8,451 nt of DNA from CAYQDF01 sp964416175 (GTDB lineage: Bacteria > Chloroflexota > Anaerolineae > Anaerolineales > UBA4823). Shown here piece by piece: positions 1-7,234 of this stretch. The notes beneath the pieces were generated by a model. That model was not told where the DNA came from, did not search any database, and saw only the letters and a list, made by a program, of their open reading frames with translations. Both the position numbers and the translations under genes were made by a program. The DNA lies in the NCBI GenBank assembly GCA_964416175.1, contig CAYQDF010000131.1, positions 1-8,451 of the forward strand, written 5' to 3'. Position 1 is the stretch's first letter, and every line of letters starts with the position of its first letter.

Positions 1-940
1 GATCCTCGGATTTCGAGAGATGTTTGACGCCCGGCCTGGAGGTGCCATACAGTTCGGAGGCTGCTTTTCGCACCGCTTCAGTTTCTTCAGCTACTTTCCT
101 ATCCAGGTCCTGGAGCCGATCTCTGAAGCCCAAAATCCCTTCAGACAAGACGAAAGCCGGTGAAACGTCCTTCGGCCAATCCAGGTGGGCGTGCAGGGTT
201 GGGCAGGTGTCTTCCAAGAACTTACCGAACGCCTGAAAGAATTGGGTGTAATCGTCCAGGTACGAATGCTTCCGGTCCCGTGTGATTCGGTCCTTTTGAA
301 GGAAGTAACTGTTCCCCCAATCGATGATGGTCAGGCGGGCTTCTCTGGGTTCCCAATACACGTGTTCAGGTTTGATATCATTCCAGATCATCCCGTACCG
401 GCGGATGCCATCGACCGTCACCTCGGAGGTGTGGATGGTTTCCAGGAAATTGAGCAGCCGCCATAAAGACCTTACCAGGATGGCTTCGGGAAATTTTCTG
501 AATCCGGCGAAGGTCAGAGCAAAGATCGCGTTCTCTTCCCCATCCGGGATGTTGAAATTGTCGATCGAACCGGAGTGGATCAAGAGAGATAAAGACCCGA
601 GGTCAAACCCGGCAGCCCTTTCGATGACAATGAAGAATCGCTCGCCAACTCCGTTCTCGGCCGGGCTCTGGTCCAGAAGCCCTGGGACCCGGATGTTTCC
701 GGTGTGCGCCGGGAAGGCCAGGGTGTGGAGAGCGGACAGGATCTGCCCTTCATGCTTGATCTGGGCGGCCTGGCGTACGCTTTCACCGGCGAATGCGCCT
801 CTCCTCGGCCGCTTCAGGATGGCCGGCCGCCCCTCCAGGAGGGATTCTACCAGGTACACCTCGCCGGCATCACCCTCCCCCAATTTCGACAGCAGGCTCC
901 ACTTGTGCTTCTGGCCTATCACGGTCTGTGGAAAAATCAT
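1..940 (-). CDS. Protein kinase (Ser/Thr-type fold), C-terminus cut by window edge
   Basis: This open frame runs from an ATG at 940 off the left edge, giving 313 residues of an incomplete protein. It shows the protein-kinase landmarks in order: a glycine-rich loop (GEGDAGEV, residues 21-28), the AILK lysine (K43), a candidate helix-C glutamate (E64), a catalytic loop WNDIKPEHV (186-194, catalytic D188, K190) and a DWG metal-binding motif (D207) in place of DFG. A DDYTQFFQAFG segment near 229 fits helix F. The usual HRD is WND, and the Asn that normally helps bind metal is His193. A charged, probably helical region follows (about 270-300). The frame is closed upstream by a stop at 1004-1006, and no other start lies between, so the ATG at 940 is well supported although it has no clear Shine-Dalgarno. 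The substrate is unknown. The gene lies 96 bases after the sulfur operon and may be a separate unit. The kinase fold is fairly sure; activity is inferred. Confidence 0.85.
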   Translation of the reverse strand, partial: MIFPQTVIGQKHKWSLLSKLGEGDAGEVYLVESLLEGRPAILKRPRRGAFAGESVRQAAQIKHEGQILSALHTLAFPAHTGNIRVPGLLDQSPAENGVGERFFIVIERAAGFDLGSLSLLIHSGSIDNFNIPDGEENAIFALTFAGFRKFPEAILVRSLWRLLNFLETIHTSEVTVDGIRRYGMIWNDIKPEHVYWEPREARLTIIDWGNSYFLQKDRITRDRKHSYLDDYTQFFQAFGKFLEDTCPTLHAHLDWPKDVSPAFVLSEGILGFRDRLQDLDRKVAEETEAVRKAASELYGTSRPGVKHLSKSED

Positions 941-950
941 ACAGGCCAGT

Positions 951-956
951 AGTGTA
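951..956 (-). promoter_or_regulatory. Possible -10 element of the kinase gene
   Basis: On the minus strand TACACT is preceded by TGG, giving an extended -10 look (TG-N-TACACT). Only ten bases separate it from the kinase ATG, so a transcript started from it would have almost no 5' leader. That would agree with the missing Shine-Dalgarno. No good -35 hexamer is seen 17 bases upstream. This is a weak, pattern-only call. Confidence 0.25.
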
Positions 957-1036
957 CCACAGGCGTGGATTTTGATAAAAACACGGATCGCGCCGGGAAG
1001 CGCTCAACAGCCATCCTCCGCCGCAGGTTTGGCTGA

Positions 1037-1891
1037 CTAGATCCCAGTATCCTCCATCCGCAGCCCTGGCCTATCCGCCAGGGCCGGCCGGCCCTGGGCG
1101 TAGTCGGGGGATCCTCCATCCTCTACCGCCCGACTGATCTCATCCGTCACGTGATCCTCCCACTCCAGCTCCTCTTTAACCTTCTGCCAATACCACTTCT
1201 CATGGTGCGCTCGCGCGTACCAGGCGGACACTTTTCCGCTGAACATCGAAAAGAACGCTTCCTTCTCCTCCGGGAAGACTGCTCCCATGTAGACGTGGAT
1301 GATCAGACCCGCGACGATGGAGAAGACCGAGACCCAGTGCACAGGCTGCGCCCACTGCTTCACCCAGGTTGGGAAGACTTCGTGGAAGGTCATCACAACC
1401 CCGCTGAGGATGATGCCGAGGGTGCCCAGGATCACCACGTACATGTAGAGCTTCTGCCCGGCATTGTAGGCGTCCTGCGGCGGTAGCGGCTGGTCTTTTT
1501 TCAGGCCCAGCATCTGCAGGGGTTTGATCTTCAGCCACTGGATGTCGTCCTGATCAAGGAGCATCCGCGTCGCCGCAAACGGGACGAAATACTTGCGAAA
1601 ACCGACCAGGATGTTGAAGGTCAGCACGAACGCCCAGATCAGACCGAGCGTGGAGTGGAAACGGATCAGGTTTGCGGTGCTGCCGAAAAGGTTGCGGAAC
1701 AGCTCCTGCCACCACACCGGGCTCAACCCCAGGCGCGGCGAGGAGATGATGGCGATGCCGGTCGGGAGGAGCAGGAGCCACATGCCCACGTTGAACCAGT
1801 GGGTCAAGATATTCGCCAGGTTGTGCTTCTTATAGAACTTCGTGCGCAGCCGGCGGCGTTCAGTCAGGGGGATAGAACTGTGAGTGTGCAT
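1037..1891 (-). CDS. Dihaem cytochrome b membrane subunit (FdnI/PhsC-like)
   Basis: The 284-residue protein has four hydrophobic helices (about 30-50, 76-97, 148-168 and 184-205), as in the cytochrome b subunits of formate dehydrogenase-N and thiosulfate reductase. Candidate haem ligands are H31 in helix 1, H79 in helix 2, and H185 and H199 in helix 4. The two helix-4 histidines are 14 residues apart, the same spacing as in E. coli FdnI. This predicts two b haems that pass electrons between the quinone pool and the iron-sulfur subunit on the outer membrane face. The C-terminal tail (about 220-284) is hydrophilic and charged. The start at 1891 is chosen because GAGGA lies five bases upstream and the following RTKFYKKHNLANILTHW segment fits the family's beginning. 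An in-frame ATG at 1966, also with a GAGG upstream, would add 25 residues that do not look like this family. It is the last subunit gene of the operon, 76 bases after the ferredoxin gene. Confidence 0.9.
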   Translation of the reverse strand: MHTHSSIPLTERRRLRTKFYKKHNLANILTHWFNVGMWLLLLPTGIAIISSPRLGLSPVWWQELFRNLFGSTANLIRFHSTLGLIWAFVLTFNILVGFRKYFVPFAATRMLLDQDDIQWLKIKPLQMLGLKKDQPLPPQDAYNAGQKLYMYVVILGTLGIILSGVVMTFHEVFPTWVKQWAQPVHWVSVFSIVAGLIIHVYMGAVFPEEKEAFFSMFSGKVSAWYARAHHEKWYWQKVKEELEWEDHVTDEISRAVEDGGSPDYAQGRPALADRPGLRMEDTGI

Positions 1892-1896
1892 TGAAG

Positions 1897-1901
1897 TCCT
1901 C
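1897..1901 (-). promoter_or_regulatory. Ribosome binding site deciding the cytochrome b start
   Basis: GAGGA on the minus strand lies five bases before the ATG at 1891. It supports this start over the in-frame ATG at 1966. Confidence 0.55.
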
Positions 1902-1967
1902 TTCGATGGAAGACGGATGACAGCTGATTGACATCGTGCCTCCGTTTGCCCTCCTGAGTCCTCCATC

Positions 1968-2750
1968 TCATTCCTCGAATTCCTTCTCTCCTTCGAGCAG
2001 CTGCTTGGTGAAATACACAGCCTGGACCAGGAAGGAGGCTCCAACCCCGGCCAGGACGAGCGGCGTGAGGACTTTCTTCCAGCCGACCTCCGCCGGGCTG
2101 TACTTCGGTGAGCGCGGCAGCATCCCGCTCTGGGTGACCAGCGGCTGCCCGCTGTGGGCGGTCAGATCCAGGCGGTCCATCTGCGGGAGGTTGATGTAAT
2201 AAATATTCGGATCCGGATCGACGCGGCCGTCCTCGACATCCAGCCTGACAACTGACTTGGCTTCCCGAAGGGCGACGGATGCCGCCGATTCGGGGTCGTT
2301 GAGATCGCCGAACAGGCGCGCGCCCCCCACGCAGGTCGCCACGCAGGCCGGCTCGAGGCCCGCTTCCACGCGCTGCAGGCAGCCGTTGCACTTGTCCACG
2401 ACGCCGCGCTGCTCATCGATATAGCGTGCGCTGTAAGGGCAGGCGTCGACGCAGAAACCGCAGCCGATGCAGGCGTCCTGGTCGACGAGCACCAGGCCGG
2501 TAGCGGGATCCTTCCAGGTCGCCCCGCTGACGCACACCGCGGTGCAGGGTGGATTCTCGCAGTGCATGCAGTTGTATGGCACGAATACCCGCTTGAGGTC
2601 CGGGAAAGTCCCCTGGACGCCGAGATCCTGCACCCAGATCCGGGTGTGATTATCGGGTACGCTGTTCTCCACGCTGCAGGCGACCTGGCACGCCCGGCAG
2701 TCGATGCAGCGCGCCACATCGATCACAAAACCATAACGCTTTTTCACCAT
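1968..2750 (-). CDS. Four-[4Fe-4S] ferredoxin subunit with C-terminal membrane anchor (PhsB/FdnH-like)
   Basis: The 260-residue protein carries sixteen cysteines in four groups: C15/18/21/25, C61/64/69/73, C94/97/100/104 and C121/124/136/140. This is the classic pattern of the electron-transfer subunit of DMSO-reductase-family complexes (DmsB, PsrB, PhsB, FdnH), where four cubane clusters form a wire between the molybdoenzyme and the membrane subunit. Near the C-terminus (about 225-247) is one hydrophobic helix, as in FdnH of formate dehydrogenase-N; the short PhsB and PsrB proteins lack it. There is no signal peptide, so export would rely on its partner's Tat signal. The ATG at 2750 has GGAG five bases upstream and puts the first cysteine group at the usual distance from the N-terminus; an upstream in-frame ATG at 2807 adds 19 unlikely residues. 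It sits 68 bases after the catalytic-subunit gene and just before the cytochrome b gene. Confidence 0.95.
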   Translation of the reverse strand: MVKKRYGFVIDVARCIDCRACQVACSVENSVPDNHTRIWVQDLGVQGTFPDLKRVFVPYNCMHCENPPCTAVCVSGATWKDPATGLVLVDQDACIGCGFCVDACPYSARYIDEQRGVVDKCNGCLQRVEAGLEPACVATCVGGARLFGDLNDPESAASVALREAKSVVRLDVEDGRVDPDPNIYYINLPQMDRLDLTAHSGQPLVTQSGMLPRSPKYSPAEVGWKKVLTPLVLAGVGASFLVQAVYFTKQLLEGEKEFEE

Positions 2751-2818
2751 GTCTTCTCCAACGTCCCTGCTCCCTGTCCCCAGTCTCCGGTGTGAGAAAG
2801 GGGTCAATGGAGCGGGTT

Positions 2819-5011
2819 TTATGCCTTATTCACCGCCACAAAAGTCTGCGACAGAGCCTGCCCGCCGCTCACCGGGTCTGTGTAGGTGGCGTGCAGGTCG
2901 GAGTCGCTGGCGCCATGGCCGTATGCAGTGCGCAGGCCCTTTGAGAGGTGTCCATAGCCCGGCGTCAGGTAGACGCAGTCCGGCCGGATGCCCTCGGTGA
3001 CCAGGACTTTCACTTTCACCGAGCCTACCGGGCTGGTGACGGTCACGAGATCGTCGGTCTTCAAACCGCGTTCAGCAGCCGGATCGGTGTGCATCCACAG
3101 GCGCGGCTCGTCCTCATACTTATGCAGCTGGCGGTTGTTCTGAGTGCCGAACTGGGTGTGCTGGGCAACTTTTCCGGTGAGCAGGTAGAATTCGCCGGGC
3201 TTCGGATACGGCGGTTCCTCCCAGGTCGGCCAGGGAGAAAAGCCGGCCTGGGCCAGGGTCTCCGAATAGACCTCGATTTTTCCGGAAGGAGTGTTAAAGG
3301 TGATCTCCTGTGGTTCCTCGCGCCCAATTTCCGGTTCGACGAATCCCCGCAGGCGCAGTTCCTCAAGGCTCAGCCCGAGCGGCGCCAGCTGCTGGCGGAG
3401 ATAGTCCTCTTCGTCAGCGTATTGGAAGTACTCCCCCAGGCCCAGGCGCTCCCCGAGGTTTTTGTAGATCCACAAGGCAGATCTGGCCTCGCCCTGGGCC
3501 TCGATGACCGGCTGGCGGATGAAAACCTTGCCAGCCACCACATGCAGGGGGTCAAACCGCTCCAGGTAGGAAGCTTCGGGGAGCACAACATCCGCGAACC
3601 AGGCGGTGTCGTTCATCAGGATGTCCACCACCGCGATGAAGTCCAGCCTGGACAGAGCCTGCAGCGTGCGCCCGCGGTCGGGAAGGGAAAGCACCGGGTT
3701 CTGGCGGGAGATGAACCAGCCGTGCGCCTGGTACGGCTCTCCGGTCAGGATGGCATCCCGCAGCTCCTGGAAGACCCCCAGTTTCAATGGGACCAGAGGG
3801 TATTTCCAGGGGACGCCGTCCAGCCGCCGGGCGGAAATGCGCGGGTAGGGCGGCTGGGGAGGCTTCCCCAATGGGACGCCGCTGGCTTCCGGGCTTTCCG
3901 CGATGAGGCAGCCATTGGGGGTGAGCACGTTCCCGCTCAAAGCGTTCAGCGTTGCGATGGCCCTTTCAGTCTGGAAGGAGTTGACGAAGTTCGACGTACG
4001 CCACCCCGGGTGCACCAGGGCGTTCTTCCCCGCCGCGGCGTATTCCCTGGCGATGCGATCGATCGTCGCTGCCGGGACGCCGGTCAGGTTCGCCGCCCAT
4101 TCCGGCGTGTATTCTTCCATCGCCTGGGGCAGGTCATTGCAGCCCACCACGTATTTTTTCACGAACTCGCAGTCCGCAAGCTCTTCCTTGACGATGACAT
4201 GGATCATCGCCAGCAGGAACGCTGCGTCAGTACCCGGGCGGATGGGGATCCACTCGTCCGCCTTCGCCGCCGTCTTGGTGAAGCGTGGGTCCAGGTAGAC
4301 CAGCTTCGCGCCGCGCGCCAGGGCATCCATCAGGTCCGCTGTCTCAGAGGTCGAGATGGCTTCCGTCAGGTTCCGGCCGACCAGCAGGATGAATTCGACG
4401 TCCGTGTAGTTTCGGGCTGGTTCTTCCACGCCATAGGTCAGCTGGAACGCGGTCACCATGGCATTGAAGCACAGGCTGCGCTGAGTCCCGTAGTTTGGAG
4501 AACCAAAGCCGTTCAGCAGGTTCTCGAACTGCACCTGGGAAAGGTTGTGCGTCGAAGAGAAGATCATCGCTTCGGGACCGTAGGACGCCTTGATCGCCAG
4601 CATCTTCTCGGCGGTGTAGTCCAGCGCTTCTTCCCAGGAGACCTTGCGGAAGCGGCCTTCGCCGCGCTTTCCGGTACGGATCAAGGGCGTCAGCACCCGG
4701 TCCTGATCGTAGGTGGTGAGCAGGCCAGATTGGCCGCGGGCGCAGAGCCTGCCCTTCGAGTGGGGGTGCTCCGGGTTGCCTTCCAGCTTCACCACCCGCC
4801 CGTCTCGGACTTTCGCCAGGACCCCGCAGCGCCACACGCACATCTCACACATGGTGGGGATGTAGCCATCCCCGTTGGCGTCGAGAGACCCGACGGCGCG
4901 CGCCGCCTGCGCGACAGCCGGCGGGAGGAACTGCCCAAGGGCCAGCCCGCCCAGCCCGACCCCGCTCAATTTAAGAAAATCACGCCGCGTAACGGATTTT
5001 GGTGACATCAT
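2819..5011 (-). CDS. Molybdopterin oxidoreductase, Tat-exported, PsrA/PhsA-like catalytic subunit
   Basis: The 730-residue protein begins with a Tat signal (SVTRRDFLK at 6-14, hydrophobic stretch, probable AQA-A cleavage near 36). It then has a [4Fe-4S] site C55, C58, C62 and C90, and the full-length bis-MGD fold of the DMSO reductase family. Cys181 in GTQRSLCFNA, after GFGSPN, is the probable molybdenum ligand, as in polysulfide and thiosulfate reductases. The C-terminal dinucleotide-binding domain is intact (for example HTQFGTQNNRQL near 623 and LTPGYGHLSKG near 687). The length is close to Salmonella PhsA. The predicted role is reducing (or oxidising) thiosulfate, polysulfide or a similar sulfur compound on the outside of the membrane, with electrons passing through the two following subunits. 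The neighbouring sulfur transporters support a sulfur substrate; other family reactions cannot be excluded. Two adjacent ATGs (5011 and 5008) are possible; the Shine-Dalgarno is poor, and the stop of the preceding gene is only 19 bases upstream, suggesting translational coupling. Confidence 0.92.
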   Translation of the reverse strand: MMSPKSVTRRDFLKLSGVGLGGLALGQFLPPAVAQAARAVGSLDANGDGYIPTMCEMCVWRCGVLAKVRDGRVVKLEGNPEHPHSKGRLCARGQSGLLTTYDQDRVLTPLIRTGKRGEGRFRKVSWEEALDYTAEKMLAIKASYGPEAMIFSSTHNLSQVQFENLLNGFGSPNYGTQRSLCFNAMVTAFQLTYGVEEPARNYTDVEFILLVGRNLTEAISTSETADLMDALARGAKLVYLDPRFTKTAAKADEWIPIRPGTDAAFLLAMIHVIVKEELADCEFVKKYVVGCNDLPQAMEEYTPEWAANLTGVPAATIDRIAREYAAAGKNALVHPGWRTSNFVNSFQTERAIATLNALSGNVLTPNGCLIAESPEASGVPLGKPPQPPYPRISARRLDGVPWKYPLVPLKLGVFQELRDAILTGEPYQAHGWFISRQNPVLSLPDRGRTLQALSRLDFIAVVDILMNDTAWFADVVLPEASYLERFDPLHVVAGKVFIRQPVIEAQGEARSALWIYKNLGERLGLGEYFQYADEEDYLRQQLAPLGLSLEELRLRGFVEPEIGREEPQEITFNTPSGKIEVYSETLAQAGFSPWPTWEEPPYPKPGEFYLLTGKVAQHTQFGTQNNRQLHKYEDEPRLWMHTDPAAERGLKTDDLVTVTSPVGSVKVKVLVTEGIRPDCVYLTPGYGHLSKGLRTAYGHGASDSDLHATYTDPVSGGQALSQTFVAVNKA

Positions 5012-5030
5012 CGATAATCTTTTTACTGGT

Positions 5031-5579
5031 TCATGCTTTCTTTCGGAACATGCCCGCCCGGTCGATCAGGTAGAAAAGTAATACCGCGATCAGGCCGAAC
5101 AGCAGGACAACCAGGTAGGGGTTCAGGTTCCACAAATCCGGCAGCACGACATTGCCGTAACTGGCGATCCTGGAGATCAGGGGGAAGACCTGCTGGTAGG
5201 TCAACCCGAAAAGGACCGCCCCCGTCAGAAAGCCGAGCATGCCAGGAATGAGATAGTCGAGTTTGCCTTCGCCGCTCCCGGCGGCGCAGGTGCCCGGGCA
5301 AAACCCGGCGAGGGCCATGCCCACGCCGAAGATCAGCCCGCCGATCAAGTTCCCGGCGACGTAAGTTGCCGGTACGTTCGGGAAGGTGATCCACCCCAGG
5401 CCGCGCAGGATATACAGCCCGCTCATCGCGACGACCAGGGCTGTCAGCATGAATTTGAGCACCGCCAGGTCTGTCAAGCGGAAGACATTTACGATCTTGG
5501 CGTAGCGCGTCAGACCCGCTTTGTTGAGCGAGAACCCGAACGCAGCACCCAGGACCAATGCGAGAATATAATTCGTCAT
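5031..5579 (-). CDS. YeeE/YedE-family sulfur transporter, half-size, second half (CPG-type)
   Basis: This 182-residue, very hydrophobic protein has about five membrane helices (near 3-18, 41-60, 76-94, 109-130 and 153-174). Its signature is AGFCPGTCAAGSGEGK (92-106, C94 and C98), with a GLTRY segment near residue 22. This is typical of the YeeE/YedE group (Pfam Sulf_transp), whose studied members carry thiosulfate across the membrane through conserved cysteines. It has about half the length of E. coli YeeE and is paired with the gene directly upstream, as in PmpA/PmpB-type pairs. The start at 5579 is preferred because GGAGG lies four bases upstream; an ATG at 5597 would place that site inside the coding region. 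The substrate (thiosulfate or another sulfur species) is inferred from family and neighbours. Confidence 0.9.
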   Translation of the reverse strand: MTNYILALVLGAAFGFSLNKAGLTRYAKIVNVFRLTDLAVLKFMLTALVVAMSGLYILRGLGWITFPNVPATYVAGNLIGGLIFGVGMALAGFCPGTCAAGSGEGKLDYLIPGMLGFLTGAVLFGLTYQQVFPLISRIASYGNVVLPDLWNLNPYLVVLLFGLIAVLLFYLIDRAGMFRKKA

Positions 5580-5583
5580 TGTG

Positions 5584-5588
5584 CCTCC
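5584..5588 (-). promoter_or_regulatory. Ribosome binding site deciding the start at 5579
   Basis: GGAGG on the minus strand lies four bases before the ATG at 5579. It is the reason for rejecting the longer reading from 5597. Confidence 0.65.
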
Positions 5589-5655
5589 AATGGTCAAAAT
5601 TCAGGCGAGAGGGGGGTGAGGAAAGGTGTCAGGCCCATTCTCCCCGATCGTCTGA

Positions 5656-6189
5656 TCAATACCTGGCCCGATAAATAACGAGGGTGGTGACGATGCCGGA
5701 CATGAACATGGCGCCGATGAAGAGGAATGCCGCCGGAGCGAGCAGCATCCCACCGGAGATCGCCAGCCCACTGGTGCAGCCTCCGGCGATGCCAGCCCCA
5801 TATTCCAGGATGATCCCTCCAAAGAAGAGCAATATCCAGCGTTTCCAGACCTGAGGTCCGAAGATCTTCTTCCATTGGTCATCATCCATCGTGCGAAACT
5901 TGAAAGTCCGGCTGGACAGCGCCCCAATGAACCCGCCGAGGACGATGCCCAGGAGGAGCACCACCCCCCACGTGATCTCGGCCGGCATGATGAAGTTGAA
6001 GTACAGGGTGTCAAATGTCTCCGGAGCGACTGCCTTGCCGAGGATGCCTGCCAGGTTTTCGAACGCACCGGATGCGCCCAGCAGGCTGTCGCTCAACCAC
6101 ACCGCCAGCACGCCGACGATTCCCAGCAGCCCCCCAGCGATGTACGGCGACCAGAGTTCTTTACGGATGTAGGTTCTTATCGATATCAT
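5656..6189 (-). CDS. YeeE/YedE-family sulfur transporter, half-size, first half
   Basis: The 177-residue protein has about four membrane helices (near 16-34, 72-92, 117-137 and 146-171) and the signature GAGIAGGCTSGLAISGG (131-147, with C138 its only cysteine), typical of YeeE/YedE proteins. The segment between about 35 and 70 is less hydrophobic, and a basic loop (SSRTFKFRT) lies near 92-100. Together with the next gene it probably makes one complete transporter; the two halves carry different conserved cysteine motifs, as expected for the two repeats of a full-length YeeE. AGGAG lies five bases before the ATG at 6189, so the start is firm. It follows the cytochrome gene by 57 bases and precedes its partner by 76. 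Import of thiosulfate or a similar compound is inferred. Confidence 0.9.
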   Translation of the reverse strand: MISIRTYIRKELWSPYIAGGLLGIVGVLAVWLSDSLLGASGAFENLAGILGKAVAPETFDTLYFNFIMPAEITWGVVLLLGIVLGGFIGALSSRTFKFRTMDDDQWKKIFGPQVWKRWILLFFGGIILEYGAGIAGGCTSGLAISGGMLLAPAAFLFIGAMFMSGIVTTLVIYRARY

Positions 6190-6246
6190 AGGATCTCCTG
6201 AATACAGACGAAGTCCATTGAACTGCGTTCGTCATTCTCCGCTGGC

Positions 6247-7179
6247 CTAGTTTTCAGCCATCGCGAGCAGCAGCGCCCGCGCCTCCCGGTCCAGGCCCCG
6301 CAGCTGGCGAATCAGGTCGGGGTCGACGCGGGAAAGATGGTGCAGCAGCTGATTCGCCTCCTCCGGGTTCTGAAGGAGCCGTTTCAATCCATGCAGCCCG
6401 ACCGGGTTCAACTGGAGAAGCTTCGGCAGTAATTCCCGGATCTCGACCGGTAACTCTTCGACTCCAGGAACAGCTGCGACCCCTGCCTCCGGGATCCCGT
6501 CTGCAATCTTCTTCTCCCCGCGGAATGCCGGCGCGTATCCGCGCAGCTTCCGCTCGTTCCTGTAGACGAAGGCCCCGCCGCCCACGGCGACCACGCCGAT
6601 CAAGGCGACCAGGATGAGGTTCCCCCAGTTTACCTGTCTCTGGCCGAGTACAGTCTCTGCGTACTGGGCTTCGTAATCGAGAATTTGGTCCGCCGGCGCG
6701 ACGATTTGCGGAGGGTCCTCGGCAGCCGGCTCGCTCACGGGAGGCTGTGGATCAGTCGCTTCTGTGGCGCTTCCTGGCGGCGGCGCTTCCGGGCTTCCCT
6801 CGCCGATCTCCACCCCCAGGGCAGCTGCATAAACCCCGGCTTTCTCCATCAGGTCTGTGGGATGACAGCTCTGGCACGCCGCCTCAACATCGGACAGCGG
6901 GGGCACCATGCTCGCGTGCGCTTCCGCCTGGTCCATGCTCTGGCTGTTTCCAGCGTGGCAGAGGTAGCAGAAATCTCCAAAGGAGTGAGATTGGTGCCAG
7001 CCGGTGCCGTCGGTGTTCACCGGGTCCTGGCCTTGCACCTCGTGGCAGTTCTTGCACGACGAAGCCTGGGACCCGCATTGGGCGTTCGCCTCGGCTGACG
7101 GCCAGAGAATAAATGTGAAGGCCAGCACGACAGCGCCGAGCAAGACTGGGAACAGAGTGAAATTAATTCGTTGCTGCAT
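6247..7179 (-). CDS. Membrane-anchored trihaem cytochrome c with cytosolic C-terminal tail
   Basis: The 310-residue protein has an N-terminal signal or anchor (hydrophobic 9-26, possible cleavage after ANA near 33). Three CxxCH haem sites follow: CKNCH (42-46), CYLCH (71-75) and CQSCH (102-106). The exported part contains exactly three further histidines (H62, H65, H88), enough to give all three haems bis-histidine ligation. A Pro/Glu-rich linker (about 128-165) leads to a second membrane helix (186-206) followed by YRNERK, so by the positive-inside rule the last 100 or so residues lie in the cytosol. That tail is leucine-rich and helical (LLPKLLQLNP... near 250-260) with no recognised domain. 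The ATG at 7179 has GAGGAG five bases upstream. Its role is probably electron transfer at the outer membrane face in connection with the molybdoenzyme complex; the direction and partner are unknown. I do not recognise a named family. Confidence 0.85.
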   Translation of the reverse strand: MQQRINFTLFPVLLGAVVLAFTFILWPSAEANAQCGSQASSCKNCHEVQGQDPVNTDGTGWHQSHSFGDFCYLCHAGNSQSMDQAEAHASMVPPLSDVEAACQSCHPTDLMEKAGVYAAALGVEIGEGSPEAPPPGSATEATDPQPPVSEPAAEDPPQIVAPADQILDYEAQYAETVLGQRQVNWGNLILVALIGVVAVGGGAFVYRNERKLRGYAPAFRGEKKIADGIPEAGVAAVPGVEELPVEIRELLPKLLQLNPVGLHGLKRLLQNPEEANQLLHHLSRVDPDLIRQLRGLDREARALLLAMAEN

Positions 7180-7184
7180 AACCG

Positions 7185-7190
7185 CTCCTC
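7185..7190 (-). promoter_or_regulatory. Ribosome binding site of the cytochrome c gene
   Basis: GAGGAG on the minus strand lies five bases before the ATG at 7179. It is one of the strongest sites in the cluster, suggesting efficient independent translation of the cytochrome. Confidence 0.6.
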
Positions 7191-7234
7191 GTTGCAGAGA
7201 TCATCCTTTTCAATCAATTCCTGGCTTTCGAGGA

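Noticed and set aside
1008..1035. CAGCCA/TGGCTG dyad between the cytochrome b gene and the kinase as a terminator
   Set aside because: The loop is 16 bases, the stem only six base pairs, and no T-run follows on the minus strand.
324..1040. Plus-strand open frame of 238 codons
   Set aside because: It is antisense to the kinase gene, whose motifs are clear on the other strand.
2948..5005. Long plus-strand open frame of 685 codons
   Set aside because: It lies exactly antisense to the molybdopterin oxidoreductase gene and encodes low-complexity Arg/Gln/Val-rich sequence without motifs; it is a mirror frame of GC-rich coding DNA.
5580..5655. Possible terminator or promoter in the 76-base gap between the two transporter halves
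   Set aside because: No stem followed by T-run and no paired -35/-10 hexamers are visible; only the ribosome site of the second half stands out.
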